DNA of 64,000 nucleotides from Shinisaurus crocodilurus (Eukaryota > Chordata > Lepidosauria > Squamata > Shinisauridae), in the NCBI GenBank assembly GCA_021292165.1, contig CM037880.1, positions 186,041,868 through 186,105,867 of the forward strand, written 5' to 3'. Positions 1 to 11,583 of this stretch are shown piece by piece. The notes below the pieces were generated by a model, which saw only the letters and a list, made by a program, of their open reading frames with translations, was not told where the DNA came from and made no database searches. Position 1 is the stretch's first letter. Each line of letters opens with the position of its first letter. Position numbers and translations under genes: made by a program.

Positions 1-207
1 CTGTGAATGGGGCAGGATGATTGCACAATAAAAGCCTCATCTGGAAGCACCCTGGTTTTATATCAGCTGCTTGAGGTTTGGTTCCTTAGTCTCAGCAATT
101 GCCAGGGGAAATATTATTATTATTAATTTTTTTCTACTTATATCTCATCCTTCATAAAAAAAAACAAAAAAACCCTGAGGTTAGGGAACAACAGCATTTA
201 TATATAT

Positions 208-336
208 CATGGGTAGGCAACTTGTGGCCCTTCAGATCTTGTTGGACTACAACTCCCATCATCCCTCACCATTGGCTGTGCTGGCTAGGGCTGATGGGAG
301 TTGCAGTCCAACAACATCTGCAGTTGTCCACCCCTG
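208..336. mobile_element. hAT-type MITE with 8-bp target duplication
   Basis: A 129-bp fold-back element. Its ends are inverted copies of a CAGGGGTGGGCAAC-like terminus and the interior is a near palindrome (ACTACAACTCCCATCATCCC against GGGCTGATGGGAGTTGCAGT). It is flanked by ATATATAT at 200-207 and 337-344, the 8-bp duplication expected of hAT transposition, although the duplication is simple in sequence. It has no coding capacity and would have moved with a transposase from elsewhere. Related copies lie at 37606 and 40456. Confidence 0.8.
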
Positions 337-439
337 ATATATATTTTAAAAAGACAAAACCCTCTGATAAATGAATCAATCAGTCAATCAATCCACAACA
401 GAGCTAACCAGTCATGCATGCCTGGGTAAACTAATAGGT

Positions 440-700
440 CTTAGTCTGGCACTGATATTATACTAAAGTTGGTGCCAGGTGCACCTCTTCTGGGAGGACA
501 TTCCAAAGTCAGGGTGCCACTACGGAGAAGGCCCTATCTTGTGTCACCACTTGATATACTTTCCCTCCTGGTGGGATGGCAAGATGGGCCTCCCCCACAG
601 ATCTAAGAGCATGGGCAGGCTGGTACAGGGAAAGGCACTCCTTTCCAAAACAAGTCATTTAGGGCTTTATAGGTCAGCAGTTTAGATTAGCTGCTTTAGA
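440..700 (-). mobile_element. CR1/L2-type LINE fragment, decayed
   Basis: Read on the minus strand this resembles the 3' part of a CR1/L2-type LINE. The phrases for 'gccactacggagaaggccct' and 'agggctttataggtcag' recur in the better copy at 10.7-11.5 kb. No frame is open for long. The ends are approximate. Confidence 0.5.
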
Positions 701-1017
701 GATTCCTATGCCCTGCCTAAACATTCCCTTTCCATTTGAGATGTAAGCTTCTGCCTGACCTTGAGGACATACTTGCCTTAGGCCTTTTTGACCTCTGCTT
801 GCTGACCTGGACCTGGAGTTTGGCCTGACTTGGACTACATACTCACCTGTGGCCCTTCCAAGTGACTGGTTGCAGTCCTGACCCCACAGAATACACAGAA
901 CAGCGGAAACCACACTATAATTTCAGAAGTGCAACACAAAGGCTAACCAGTGAATCGTCCTGGAAACTTGAGAGTGAGCTTTTCATATGATATATATCAG
1001 AATTCAAATTCATACAT

Positions 1018-1182
1018 AATCCTTCTCCTCCTCTCCATTTTATCTTCACAACAACCCTGTGAGGTAGGTTAGGCTGAGAGTCAGTGACTGGCCCAAAGTC
1101 ACGCAGTGAGTTTCATGGCCAAGCGGGGACTAGAACCCGGATCTCCAGAGTCCCAGTCCAACACTCTCACCACTACAAGTAA
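1018..1182 (+). mobile_element. MIR-like SINE
   Basis: Contains the MIR-like core 'cttcacaacaaccctgtgag', then a tract around 'ctggcccaaagtcac' and an end around 'tagaacccgg...accactac'. The same arrangement occurs at 4585-4760 and, most completely, at 18560-18822. Assignment to the MIR/CORE-SINE group is from memory of those motifs. Confidence 0.6.
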
Positions 1183-1195
1183 ACATGCAAAGGAT

Positions 1196-1311
1196 TGCAG
1201 TGTAAGGCTGCAATATTAATATACAGTCTAACTGGGACAAAGTCCCATTAAACTCAGTGGGACTTAGTTCTGACTAGACATGCATAGGATTGTGGCATCA
1301 GGGCTGACCTG
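1196..1311. mobile_element. short palindromic MITE
   Basis: A near-palindromic unit built on 'cccattaaactcagtgggac' and ending in 'gcataggattgtg'. A similar unit lies at 35868-35941 and degraded relatives at about 18230 and 40110. No target duplication was identified. Confidence 0.4.
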
Positions 1312-1384
1312 GGAGTCAGTCTCATTGAAGACACTGGCAATGGCACTTATTTCCAACTAAACATGTATCTTGTGTTGTAGGTGA

Positions 1385-2320
1385 GTCTTTTAGAAATACA
1401 TCTATTGATAAAGTAGGAGAACAAAATTTTAGAAAGTTAAAGACTGAGGTTAAAAATAAAATAAGAGTAGTATAAAAAAATTGGACTTTCTTGGTTTGGT
1501 AGAATTGCGTTGGTAAAAATGAAGATATTGCCTAAAATAAACTTTTTGTTTAGGATGTTATCAGTAAAGATTACAGAAAAAGAAATTAAAGATTGACAAT
1601 TAATTATTAATGAATATTGTAATGGAAGGAAAAGATCAAGGATTAATAAGTATAGTTGGTATAAAGCGCAAAAAATAGGTGGTTTAGGTCTTCCTAATAT
1701 AAAGTGGTATTATTTAGCCAACCAAGTAAGACATATTTTGGACATTATAGCAGGGAAAGATAAAATGTGGTTGGAATTAGAATCACGAGAATTAGGAAAC
1801 ATGATGGTGAATATATTATTTAAGAAAAATATAAATAATATTATAAAAGGACTAGAAAATCCCTTTTTGAGGAATATGTTAGAGAGTTGGAATAGTACGA
1901 GGAAATTTTTTACACCAGAGGTATCCCCGTTAACTCCGATAGTGGTCATGGAGGACTTTCCAGAAAATGTAAGACATATAGAAGCTATACTAAGGAGAAA
2001 AAAGGTGATTAAATTAATGGATTGGGTGGAAAAATTGAAGACTAGAGAACATATAATAGAATTAGTAGGAAGAGAGAGAATTTCATGGTTAAATTCAATG
2101 CAACTGGAACTGTGGTTAAAGAAGTGGAGGACAAGAATGGATAGCGAAAGAGAACTACCGTAACCAATTTTGAAAAGATAGTTTTGACTAGAGAAGCTAT
2201 AGAAGGTAATGTTTCAACAAGAGGTACAACAAAGGTTTTATATACGATGTTACAAAAAGAAGAAGAGCATAAAGATTCTCTTAAAGTGTTATGGGACAAA
2301 GAAATACATCTGTTTTAGGC
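1385..2320 (+). pseudogene. L1 LINE ORF2 3' fragment
   Basis: A decayed piece of the carboxy-terminal half of an L1-type ORF2 (reverse transcriptase side). Before 1680 the frame is broken by stops but still reads as the post-RT region. From about 1678 a frame stays open to 2163 and includes the GGLGLPNIKWYYLA-type motif that follows the RT domain in L1 ORF2p. After 2163 the coding look continues in another frame to about 2310 (KVLWDKE). The 5' three quarters are absent, as is usual for truncated L1 copies. No poly-A tail or target duplication was found. Confidence 0.7.
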
Positions 2321-2837
2321 AAATTGTTCTTTTATACAGAACCCAATCTGCAAATGGTTCAGTATTAAACAGTTCAAGTCCCAATCTGTTGAGACTGAAG
2401 TCCGTGTATAGATAGCACCACTATTGCTTATATCTTATGCATCTTATGTCTTGAGATTTATGGTACTGCCGACGTTATTCATGTCTGTCCAACTGGCATT
2501 TCCACAGCTGTTCCTTAATTATGGTTGCTGTTGTAGACTCATGTACCCCTTCAGAGCGGTAAGCAGGCTCTTATGATGTGCAGATCCCATCTCTCCAGAT
2601 GGCAGTAGCTGGATTCAGGACTTTACCTTTTACATAAAAATGCTAAAAACTGCCAGTTCTTGATACTGATGCGGTACATGCATCTTCCCCCATCTATCCA
2701 CTTCCCAGTGCTATTTATAACATTTAGAACACTGCTTTAAAGTAATCCTCAGGTTGCTGGGTTCATGTGGGAGGTGGTTCCCAAGACAATCGCAACAGAA
2801 GCCCTGTTCAGTTAGTTTAAAGCCGCCTCCCCCGACC

Positions 2838-2958
2838 TATTACCTCCCAGATGTGTTTGGACTACAAGTTCCATCATTCCCAGCCCGCGTGGCCACATGG
2901 GCTGGGAATGATGGGACTTACAGTCCAACACATCTGGAGAGCGCCAGATTGGGGAAGG
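2838..2958. mobile_element. fold-back MITE (CCAGATGTGTTGGACTAC family)
   Basis: A palindromic element. 'ccagatgtgtttggactaca' at the left pairs with 'cagtccaacacatctgg' at the right, separated by paired 'cattcccagcccg' and 'gggctgggaatg'. Same family as copies at 4763, 6290, 35178 and 35577. No coding capacity. Confidence 0.6.
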
Positions 2959-3049
2959 TGGCTTTAAACTTCCATGACCATCCAGTATGGGGCTGTAGTA
3001 AAAGGAGGGAGGCCATCTCGATGCACTAGCAACAGCTGTGGATCCTTGA

Positions 3050-4584
3050 TCTAAAGAAGCCCTAAGAGTAATGAGCTGGAGACAGGTGTGGTGCTAAGCC
3101 AGGGGCCTTCATAAATGCTTTTGCCCTTGGCCGTGGTGATGGGAGCAAAACAGAGGGCCCCTCGCATTACCAATATACCCACTGTAGTGTGCCTCAACTA
3201 TTCAAAGCTTAATGACCTTGTGGTAATTTTAGGCATTACTTTTCTGAGAAAGGTCTAGCATTGTCATATATGAAATATTTTGAAAATGTATTTTCAGCCA
3301 AAAAGTCTCAAAAATCCCATAGGTCCTCCAAGTTTATTTTTACTAGTGTATCAGAGAGACACAGAAAGAGAGCGCACATGCGCAGATGCATTGATTTAGT
3401 AAAGTGTGGTTACAAAAAGGTTCCAAGCTAACCCCTATTTTAACATTAATCTTTTATTCCATAGTATGACAGATCCATAGAATATAATCTTCCACTCAAC
3501 CTCTTTTTTTTTTTTTAAAGTAGCCAATGTTCTTTTTTCTTCTTCTGAACATTGTTGGCCTAGAAATACTACATTTTAAGCTATCATGATGAAAACAGAA
3601 GGGCACAGAAATCGAATGCTGCAAACAAATGAAGTTTTATTAAAGATAATAAAAGAATCAGGGACGAAAGCTCCAAAGTTCTGGTTTTCCTGTTGTAGTA
3701 CAGGCGCTCCTGCATCCCACAATGAAAATGTTCTTCGCAAATAAAACAAAACCAAGAAGAGAGAGAGGAAAAAGGCCCCTGAGAAATTATTGGCACTTGA
3801 ACTTTCAGGGCTCTAAATGAAAAGCACGACTAATTTTCCAATTAAGCCGTTTGATAGGCAAGATGACATGTGCAAAAGAGGAGGGCAAGCTTGAAGCTGC
3901 ATTTTTTATCAAAATTTCTCATGACTACCGCGGCCTCTCTCCCCACCAACAGCTGAGGAGTACACTTTCCCATGCCGTCAGGGGTGAGAAGGTTACAACT
4001 TAAGTATTGTGGCAGTTGTTTTTCACACAAGAATCCGGCTCGCTTGAAAGAATCCAGCCCCTTGAAAGAGATGCGAGCATTCCCCCCCCCCACACACACA
4101 CACCCGCTCTTTCCTCTCCTTTTATTGCCTGCTACGCCCCCCACTTGAGTGGGCAGCTCAGTTTAACCCACCATTGATCTGGACAACTTGCAACACTAAT
4201 TGGGAACAGGAGCTTTTTTTTCAAAGTTGCTCAGTCGGTAAATGAAACTTCAGCTCCCCTGTGATCCGAGCGTGTGCAAGGAAGCTACAGCCCGAAGGGC
4301 AAAGGGCGCAGCAGAGAGAGATTCCAGGCAGCCGTTGCTCTTTCACAGCTCCAGGCTCCCTTAGCTCGCTTTGTTTGGCAAAACCTGGGGACACACAGAT
4401 CTTGAATGTTAGCGCTCCTCCTATCCCAAAATTCATGGGGCTGCCCCAGGCACAAACAGGCCTTCCCACTCCCACACTAGTCTCATTACTGTAAGAGGCG
4501 GAATATATACATACATTTACGGTATATATATGGAACAAAACCCACTGTTTATTTACGTATATTAAATATTCCTACAAGCAACAC
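3050..4584. other. no recognisable gene or repeat
   Basis: About 1.5 kb with no frame I can assign. It contains a poly-T tract near 3510 and a poly-C plus CA microsatellite at about 4083-4103. The part from about 3840 to 4440 is richer in GC and CpG than its surroundings and could be regulatory, but no motif decides this. Confidence 0.3.
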
Positions 4585-4760
4585 ATCTTGTCTTCTCTCC
4601 CTCTGCCCATTTTATCCTCACAATGACCCTGTGAGGTAAGTCATGCTGAGAGCTAGCAACTGGCCCAAGGTCATCTAGGGGGCTTTAGTGTTGAGCGGGC
4701 ATTTGAACCTGGAACCACCACCACCCAAGAAAAAAAATCCTGGTCAACACTCTAAGCCAG
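4585..4760 (+). mobile_element. MIR-like SINE, degraded
   Basis: Carries 'tatcctcacaatgaccctgt', 'aactggcccaaggtca' and a 'ttgaacctgga...aacactctaagcc' end in the same order as the copies at 1018 and 18560, with more differences. Confidence 0.5.
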
Positions 4761-4762
4761 CC

Positions 4763-4880
4763 TTCTCCAACCTGGTGCCCTCAACATGTTTTGAACTACA
4801 ACTCCCAGCAGACCGTTAACATGGCTATCAATCAGTGGTGATGGGAGTTATAGTCCAAAACATCTCAAGGGACCCACATG
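4763..4880. mobile_element. fold-back MITE
   Basis: Left arm 'ttctccaacctggtgccctc' and 'aactacaactcccag' pair with the right arm 'gatgggagttatagtccaaa'. Same family as the element at 2838. Confidence 0.5.
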
Positions 4881-5009
4881 GTCTAACTATTATTACACCA
4901 CACTGGCTCTCCCATTTTTAACCCATCCTTACCAAACGCTTATTGGTGTGTTGCAATGCTTTTGAACCAACACTATAAAGCAAAATACTGCTTTATAATT
5001 ATAATACTC

Positions 5010-5609
5010 TGTCAAGGTTCCGCTACTGCAGGGACCCCTTGATCTGCCTTTGGGAGATCTCTGCCTCTTCCCAAAGCCTCTCCCTCTCTAGGTTATCAAG
5101 TCTTTTGCCTGCTTCCAGTAACGTGGGTGTAGGCTCTAGACGTGGTGAATAAGTCACTCCAAACTCCAGGGTAAACAACAACACTTTACTAATAATATTA
5201 GGGTTTTTACTTAATAGAGTGGTTATAATTCAAAAGCAAGTATGATAAAATAAAACAAACAATCCAATGTTCTCTAGTATAACTTCAGACTACCTATTTC
5301 CTATGCAGTCGGCCAGCCAGTTTCTCTTTCTCTCTCTCTGCTGTTTCTCTGATGCTGCTTCTCTCTCCCAGCACACACTAACTGCTAGCTGACCACACCC
5401 CACATATATAGTCTTCCCAGGAATGGAAGGTTATAACCATGTGACCTTGCACAGGAGAACTGATTCTTAACTTCTATTGGGTAACTTAAAACTCTCAAAC
5501 TCCCCCTCCCATCCAAGTGTTTGGGCCTTCAGGCTTCACTACTCGAGGGAAGTGTTTGGGCCTTCAGGCTTCAACAAACTGAATCCTGTGTAGGCCTCAA
5601 TCCATCACA
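5010..5609 (-). mobile_element. solo LTR, Gypsy-type
   Basis: A 600-bp segment beginning TGTCAAGG and ending CATCACA, so it has the TG...CA ends of an LTR. It is flanked by TACTC at 5005-5009 and TACTG at 5610-5614, a 5-bp duplication with one mismatch. No internal coding region is next to it, so it is probably a solo LTR left by recombination. A tract around 'cactttactaataatatta' resembles the equivalent part of the LTRs at 44077 and 49563, which suggests the same orientation. Near its right end a segment of about 23 bp (gtgtttgggccttcaggctt) is repeated at about 5517 and 5551. Confidence 0.6.
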
Positions 5610-5614
5610 TACTG

Positions 5615-6110
5615 ACGGAACGCCTCTCCCAACCACAATCTACCCAGACACTACGCTCAATACCTGGGGCCTTCCTCCAATTGCCACCCCCGAGGAAGGC
5701 TCGGAGGGCGGCAACAAGGGTGAGGGCCTTTTCTGTGGTAGCCCCCCAACTGTGGAACAGGCGCCCCACTGAGGCCCGCCTGGCACCAACTTTGCTATCC
5801 TTTCGGCGCTGGGTTAAGACTGCCCTCTATGCTGAGGCATTTAACAGCTCCAAATAGTACACGGGGGGGTGGTTATGTCACCTTTTTTAACCAGTCTACT
5901 TTTTATAATCTTGTCTTAGCTATTTAAGTAATTTAAAAAATGTTTTTAAAATGCCTAGTGAAATTTTTTTTAATGTTTTGATTGTTTGTATTTTTATATT
6001 TTATTTACAATTTTATATTTTACTGTGTTTTATAACTGTTGTAAACCGCCCAGAGAGCTTCAGCTATTGGGCGGTATAGAAATGAAACAAATAAATTAAT
6101 AATAAATATG
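5615..6110 (+). mobile_element. CR1/L2-type LINE 3' end
   Basis: Shows the last coding part of a CR1/L2-type LINE (a PTLLSFRRWVKTALYAEAF-like carboxy-terminal motif, frame broken) followed by a 3' untranslated region ending 'gtaaaccgcccagagagctt' and 'gggcggtatagaaatg' and an A-rich tail. This tail recurs in reverse at 10.7 kb and 60.2 kb. It starts directly after the solo LTR, so its 5' part was truncated or displaced. Confidence 0.7.
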
Positions 6111-6289
6111 AAATCTCAAGGATGCTATATAGTAATCCCATACACACACTTTAATCAAAATGATCAAACCACAACAAATAAAAGTTCTTGCAGCAATTAA
6201 TTATCCAACTATTCCATCTCGAGTTTAAAACAGAAGCAGCCATTAAAGAAATATCTGCTATAGAGGATTTCATGTATACAGTACTGGAT

Positions 6290-6395
6290 CCTTCCCCAAC
6301 CTGGTGTCCTTCAGATATGTAGGACTGCCGGCTGGGAATGATGGAAGTAGTAGTCCAACACATCTAGAGGGCACTAAGTTGGGGAAGATTGCAAT
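6290..6395. mobile_element. fold-back MITE
   Basis: Ends 'ccttccccaacctggtgt' and 'gggcactaagttggggaag' are inverted copies around a 'gctgggaatgatgg' centre. Same family as 2838. No clear target duplication. Confidence 0.55.
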
Positions 6396-6907
6396 ACTGG
6401 ATGCTAAGGTTGGAACGAGGGTTTTTTCAGATGGAATCACTGTGCCTTTAATATGTGTAACAAGCAAAGATCTGGCAGCTGGAGCTTTCCCCAGCATGAG
6501 ATGCAAGAATGGGGAAAGCTTTGCATGTAAAGCATCTGATAAAGACACAGGGAGACTGCCAGAATAAAAGTTGGCTGCATTTTACTTTAGTTGCATATAA
6601 AAAACAAGACTAAGATGTACTTGATCCTCCAAGCATCTCTTCTTGCATATATCAAGATTATGATTTACTTGGTAACTGTGCAATTCACTACCAGACTGAA
6701 TATCCAAAGTGATCACAGTGGTGAAAATGGAGGCTTCCAATGAGTCTTAAAAACAGTAGACCTTCAATTACAAACAGCCTAGGAATTATTAAAGAAATCT
6801 GAAGCATTCATCTTTGTGAAAGATCATACCTGGGCTACCAATCTTCTCTTCAGCCACTATGTGTCCATGCTCACTCCTGGTATCTTCCCTCCCTCACCAG
6901 CACACTG

Positions 6908-7200
6908 TGGGTAGGTTCACACAACATGATAAACCAGAGCATGGATTGAGTATGGGTCGAATGTGAGTTGTCATTGAACTGTGGATTGCTGTGTTGTATG
7001 AATGATGAGAACTAATAGTTTATTGTTGGGTTGTGAACTGTGGATTGTTTGTGGTTAACAAACCATGGTTTGTTGGCATGGTTGGGTTCACACAGCACAA
7101 CAACCCATGATTCAACAACAACCCACAATTTAACAACCATAGTTCAATGACAATCCACACTCAGCCCATACTCTGGTTTGTCGTGTTGTATGAACGAGGT
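6908..7200. mobile_element. fold-back DNA element, about 290 bp
   Basis: Long imperfect inverted repeat: 'ggttcacacaacatgataaa' at the left matches, in reverse complement, 'tttgtcgtgttgtatgaacg' at the right. Inside are several 'aaccatggttt' and 'acaacccatgattca' palindromes. No coding capacity. Elements with comparable termini lie at 54404 and 57585. Confidence 0.6.
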
Positions 7201-8440
7201 CTGCAAATCATTAAAGAGTGGGGCACACCTTCAGCTACTGGCATTTTTTCTTATGCAATTTGATTCTGTATAAAGTATTAATTTATTAGAGTGTAACTTT
7301 CTGGATCTGGATGTACAGTACTTTGCTAATCCGCTAGAACATTGGCTGCATTGATCAGCCCAGGATAATATCAGTAGGTTTCAAAACCCATCTTGCATAA
7401 CCAATTGCATCCCATAGTTCTTTGGAATGGGAAAACATGCAATGGATTGTGACCGATGGATCAAAAGTCTCCACGACTTCCTTAGAAGCCTGTTTCACAC
7501 TGGATCAGTGCTTTGTATCTATAACTAGGGAGTCACTCATAGCCTTCTCCCTGAAGTGGCAATGGCACACTTGTGGTGTCATGAAAAGACATACGGATAT
7601 ATGTTTGGAAATAACAACCCTGAGGGCAAATCACTCATCCATTGGTTGTGCCTAGCCTCTGCTCTGTTATGCTAAAGAGTACTGTGAGCCACATCCCCCT
7701 TGCCAAAGACTGTACTGATTACCTTATATAAAGCCATGATGGCTGGAAGATGGGATATGTCTGACCTTTTGTCAGACCTAGGTGTTTCTTTTTGGACTTG
7801 TCTTGTTTAGTTGTACTGACTCATTGTCACCTGATTGTATACATTGAAGTGTCTCCCATTCATTCTTGTAGGCATCCCTGACTGTGCTCAGATGCCATCT
7901 GTGATAAACTGTCCTCTCTAAAAACCTCTCCAAACACAACACAGTAGATAATTTTTCCACAACAATCTGTGGTTAACAGAACTACAATAGCTGTGCTCTG
8001 TATATGTCGTATTATTTTACACAGAGAAAAACATGAAAAATGGAGCTAGTGGAATCTGACTTCCCCACTCGCAGCCCCCCATGCCACCTGCCCAAGTGTA
8101 CCAACCTCACTGAATGGGGTGGGCTGTGGCACAGGAGGCTAAGGGGAGACCCTGAAAACCAGGCAGAGGCAACTTGTGTGTGTGACCTCTGTTCACAGAT
8201 TCTTGGAGATCCCCTCTTCCCTCTCAGTCCCTTGCACCACAGCCCACTCCTTACAGAAGCCCCCCCCAACTCTCAGGGGAGCATTTCAGAAGGCTCCTAG
8301 GGTAGGAGTGGGAAAGTTGGCTTCCACCATCCCTACTACATATGCGTTTCTCTAGATCTGAACCAACAGAACTTCCACGAATGAGATAGGTGCCAGGCCT
8401 TGCAGTGGACATGATGTACTATTTTTGCATTATTTTTTAG
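7201..8440. other. no recognisable gene or repeat
   Basis: About 1.2 kb in which no open frame looks like coding and no repeat family was recognised. The stretch near 8040-8330 is richer in GC. Confidence 0.3.
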
Positions 8441-8454
8441 CGATATACATACGA

Positions 8455-8892
8455 AATGGCACTATTTAGGATGCTGGCAAAACTGACAGTATCATTGTGT
8501 TGGTATGTAGTGTGCGGTTTTACTGTGTACTTGGGAGAGGAGGTTTTGGGGGCAGGGGGTAGCCATTACGAAGGTAGTCGGCAGAAGGGGGTGATGGCAG
8601 GCGCACCGGCTGTTGCAGGAGGAAGTGGGAATAACCAGATGTTGCCCTCCCTTCCTTCCAGGTTGTCTGTCAGCCAAGATTCTGGGGGTTGTGGTGACAA
8701 CCTGCTCCCTGGTCTGAAGACGGTGCTTTTGAATGCTAGGTCAGTAAATGGGAAGAGTGTGAGCATCCAGGATCTGATACTGGATAAGGGAGGCGGACCA
8801 GTGTGTATTACAGAGAGCTGGTTGGAAGAAGGAGGCAGGATAAAACCATGTGAGAATGGCCACACATTGTTCAAGGAAGGACACAACACCTA
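8455..8892 (+). pseudogene. CR1/L2-type LINE fragment, start of endonuclease
   Basis: An open frame of 145 codons. The part from residue about 87 reads LLNARSVNGKSVSIQDLI and then CITESWLEE, which matches the opening of the apurinic endonuclease domain (the N-A-R-S block and the T-E-[ST]-W-L block) in CR1/L2-type LINE ORF2. Only about 40 residues of the domain remain before the frame leaves it, and the catalytic core is missing. The upstream residues are not recognisable. The fragment is non-functional. Confidence 0.65.
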
Positions 8893-9303
8893 GGAAACCT
8901 AGGAGCTCTGCAGCAAACACCTTCTCACCTTTTCCACAGAAAGGAGTTAAGATGGTGGCCAGTTGCAGATGTCTTCTGCTGAAAAAACAGTCTTCCTAAG
9001 GACCTAGCTACCACCTCCTATCTAGATGGCTCCTCTACTGAAGACACATTAACGATGCCCTCCAAATATCAAGAAACTAGAAGAACATAGAAGTTCATTG
9101 TGCAAGCCAGCTACAGTATCACACATAATTGCTTCGGGATCTTCAGGATGGCAAACACATTAATTAGAACACCGTAAACCAAACTGAAGGTGCAAGACTG
9201 AGTTCAAGAAATAACAGATTTGTAAACCTACAACGTAGAAGATAAATGGAACAAAGGATAAGCTGAATATTCCATTTGAAATAGTTCTTTGCTTGTTCCT
9301 TGA

Positions 9304-9597
9304 TTTTTAAAAATCCAGTGCAAATGCCCAAAAATTTATGTAGGAAAAACCATCAGACCCTTAAAAAGACGTATAGGAGAGCACCTTAGTAATATAAAAA
9401 ACAAAAAACAAGGTGCACCACTAATTCAACATTTTACAGAACAGCAACATTCCGATACAGATCTTTGGGCTCTGGATAAAATTAACACTAATAATGAAAA
9501 ACAATTATTAAGAAAGGAAATACAATGGATCATTAAATTAGACACTTTAAAACCTAAGGGTCTCAATGAGGATTTGGAACTGTTCCCATTAATGTGA
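9304..9597 (+). pseudogene. Penelope-like element GIY-YIG endonuclease fragment
   Basis: A 97-codon open frame running from a stop at 9301 to TGA at 9595. It contains CKCPKIYVGKT, then RPLKRRIGEH, QHF and a KEIQWIIKLDTLKPKGLNE end. This is the pattern of the carboxy-terminal GIY-YIG nuclease of Penelope-like retroelements: Y-V-G in place of Y-I-G, the conserved R and H, the catalytic E region, and the final L-x-P-x-G-L-N-E. The reverse transcriptase that should precede it is absent, so the copy is 5'-truncated. The hammerhead-like motif at 9985 lies downstream in the same orientation, as expected for this group. Confidence 0.75.
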
Positions 9598-9984
9598 CTC
9601 TACAAATTACTGCAGTTCTACAAGCTGTGTCCGGATTGGATGTCCTTGACATTTTGCCAACAAGATAACACCTAAGAAAAAAACTGTACTAAAATATAAT
9701 AATGTTCAAAAAAGACCTGTCTTTTCAGTCACCACTAAAACAGTGAAAGACGCTTCAGTTGTGAAAAAATTCTGCAGGCTTTTTTACAAGTAAGATATAC
9801 GTATTTTATATAAAGAAAACATATGTCTTTGTTTAAAAATACTTGATTCCCATTATTTTTAAGAAAATGTTTTTAAATGATTTCTATTTAGAATATAAAG
9901 AAATTTATTATACAAATGAGAATGTATTTTTAATATGTGTTGTCCTCACCATGTGTACTTATTTTATGTATTTTGAATATTTAC

Positions 9985-10034
9985 AGCCCCGAGGAAGGCC
10001 TTAGAAAAAAACACAGGCCGAAACGCATTGGGCT
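9985..10034 (+). ncRNA. hammerhead-ribozyme-like motif in Penelope-like 3' region
   Basis: Outer stem AGCCC (9985-9989) can pair with GGGCT (10030-10034). Inside is CCGAGGA, close to the hammerhead CUGANGA box. GGCC (9997-10000) can pair with GGCC (10016-10019) as stem II, followed by GAAAC, the second conserved box. Order and spacing match the minimal hammerheads known from Penelope-like elements. The U-to-C change in the first box may abolish activity. The fold is inferred by eye. Confidence 0.5.
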
Positions 10035-10699
10035 CCTCTATTTAATAAAGATTTTGCATTCTGAGAACCTAGTTCTCTCCTTTTTTTGTAATTAATAAGG
10101 GGAAAATATAATGCTAAGAAGTGAGCACTTTGAATGTTTACTTCTATAAGCAAGGAAAATGTTTATTACTGCATTGCTAAGAAGCTCATAAAGCAAAATG
10201 GGTTACACAGAATGAAATATAACGAACCCTAATTTTGCTTAGTAGGCAAAGGTTTTATGATTTCATTTGGAACGGTACCAGTTGCTGGCTAGGTTAATAG
10301 TTTATCATTGTACTCTATAATAGGAAACACTCCATCGGAAGCAATATGTTACCCCTGCATCCTTTTGTACAAGAGATAAGCTTCTCAGTAAATTTTAAAA
10401 GGTGTCCAAACATATTTCAATTGATTGCAAATACGAATGTTAACCCAAGTGAGAACAGTAATATTTAGTTTCACATTTGTACATACCCTTGATTATTTAG
10501 GAAGCTGATTTCTTTAATTTTGTATTGTAAGTATATAATCCTCATAAATGAGAGCATGCTTAATTCTGATTGAACCAAACACAATCCAGAAGGAAGTGTG
10601 ACCACACAAGACCATTTACAATCATTTTAAATATTAGTGTATTACACTAATTCCAGATATAATATTTATTTAGCCTTGTTTTTTCATTCATTTTCATTT

Positions 10700-11560
10700 A
10701 TTACCGTACATTTCTATGCAGCCCAATAGCCAAAGCTCTCTGGATGGTTTACAAAGATTAAAACCTTGAAAATACAATATTGTACATAATATAAAAACCA
10801 TGTACATACAAACATATAAACAGACAGCACACATACCCTAAACAATGTTAACAATCAACAATAAAAAATCCAGGACCAGAATTAAAAACCTTATCATATG
10901 CTGCCAAATACCTGAGAGTAAAGTCTTAACTTGACATCAAAAAGATAACCAACCATGTTGGTGCCAGGTGGATCAATCCACAACCGGGGGGCCACTACTG
11001 AGAAGGCCCTCTCCCTTGTGGCCACCTTTCAAGCCTCCCTCGGAGAACGCACCTGGAGAAGGGCCTTAGATGATGAGCATAGTGTACAGGTAAGTTCATG
11101 CCGGGAAAGATACTCCATCAGGTACTGTGTTCTCGAGCTGTGTAAGGCTTTATAGATCAAAACCAGCACCTTGAAATGGGCTCGGAAACATACAGGCAGC
11201 CAGGGCAAGCGGGCAAGAATCAGTGTTATATGTTCGAACCTTCTTGTCCCCATTTTCCATCTGGCCACTGCATTTTACACAAGCTGCAGCTTCTGAACCA
11301 TCTTCAAAGGCAGCCCCAAGTAAAGTGCATCATGGCAATCTAACTTGGAGGTTATCTGAGGATAGACGACTGAAGCCAGGTTATCCCTGTCCAGATGGGG
11401 GCATAGCTGGGCCACCAACCAAAGTTGATAGAAGGCACATAGTGCCACTGAGGCCACCTGAGCCTCAAGTGACAAAAATGGCTCCAGAAGAACCCCCAAA
11501 CTAAGAACCTGCTCCTTAAGGTGGAGTGTGCAACCCCATCCAGAACAGGTTGAGCACCCT
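10700..11560 (-). pseudogene. CR1/L2-type LINE 3' part
   Basis: The minus strand encodes, with frame changes, the carboxy-terminal part of a CR1/L2 ORF2: AQVASVALCAFYQLWLV, then LDCHDALYLGLPLKMVQKLQ, then HITLILARLPWLPVCFRAHF and KVLVLIYKALH. These are the conserved post-RT blocks of the group. The 3' end at about 10700-10760 reads, in reverse, 'taaaccatccagagagcttt' and 'ttgggctgcatagaaatg', the usual tail. The copy is 5'-truncated and broken by stops. Confidence 0.75.
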
Positions 11561-11583
11561 CCAACTTATGTCTTATGAAGAAA

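Noticed and set aside
3842..4144. 100-codon minus-strand frame with a Gly/Cys/Val-rich stretch
   Set aside because: The open run is produced by reading through the poly-C and CA microsatellite.
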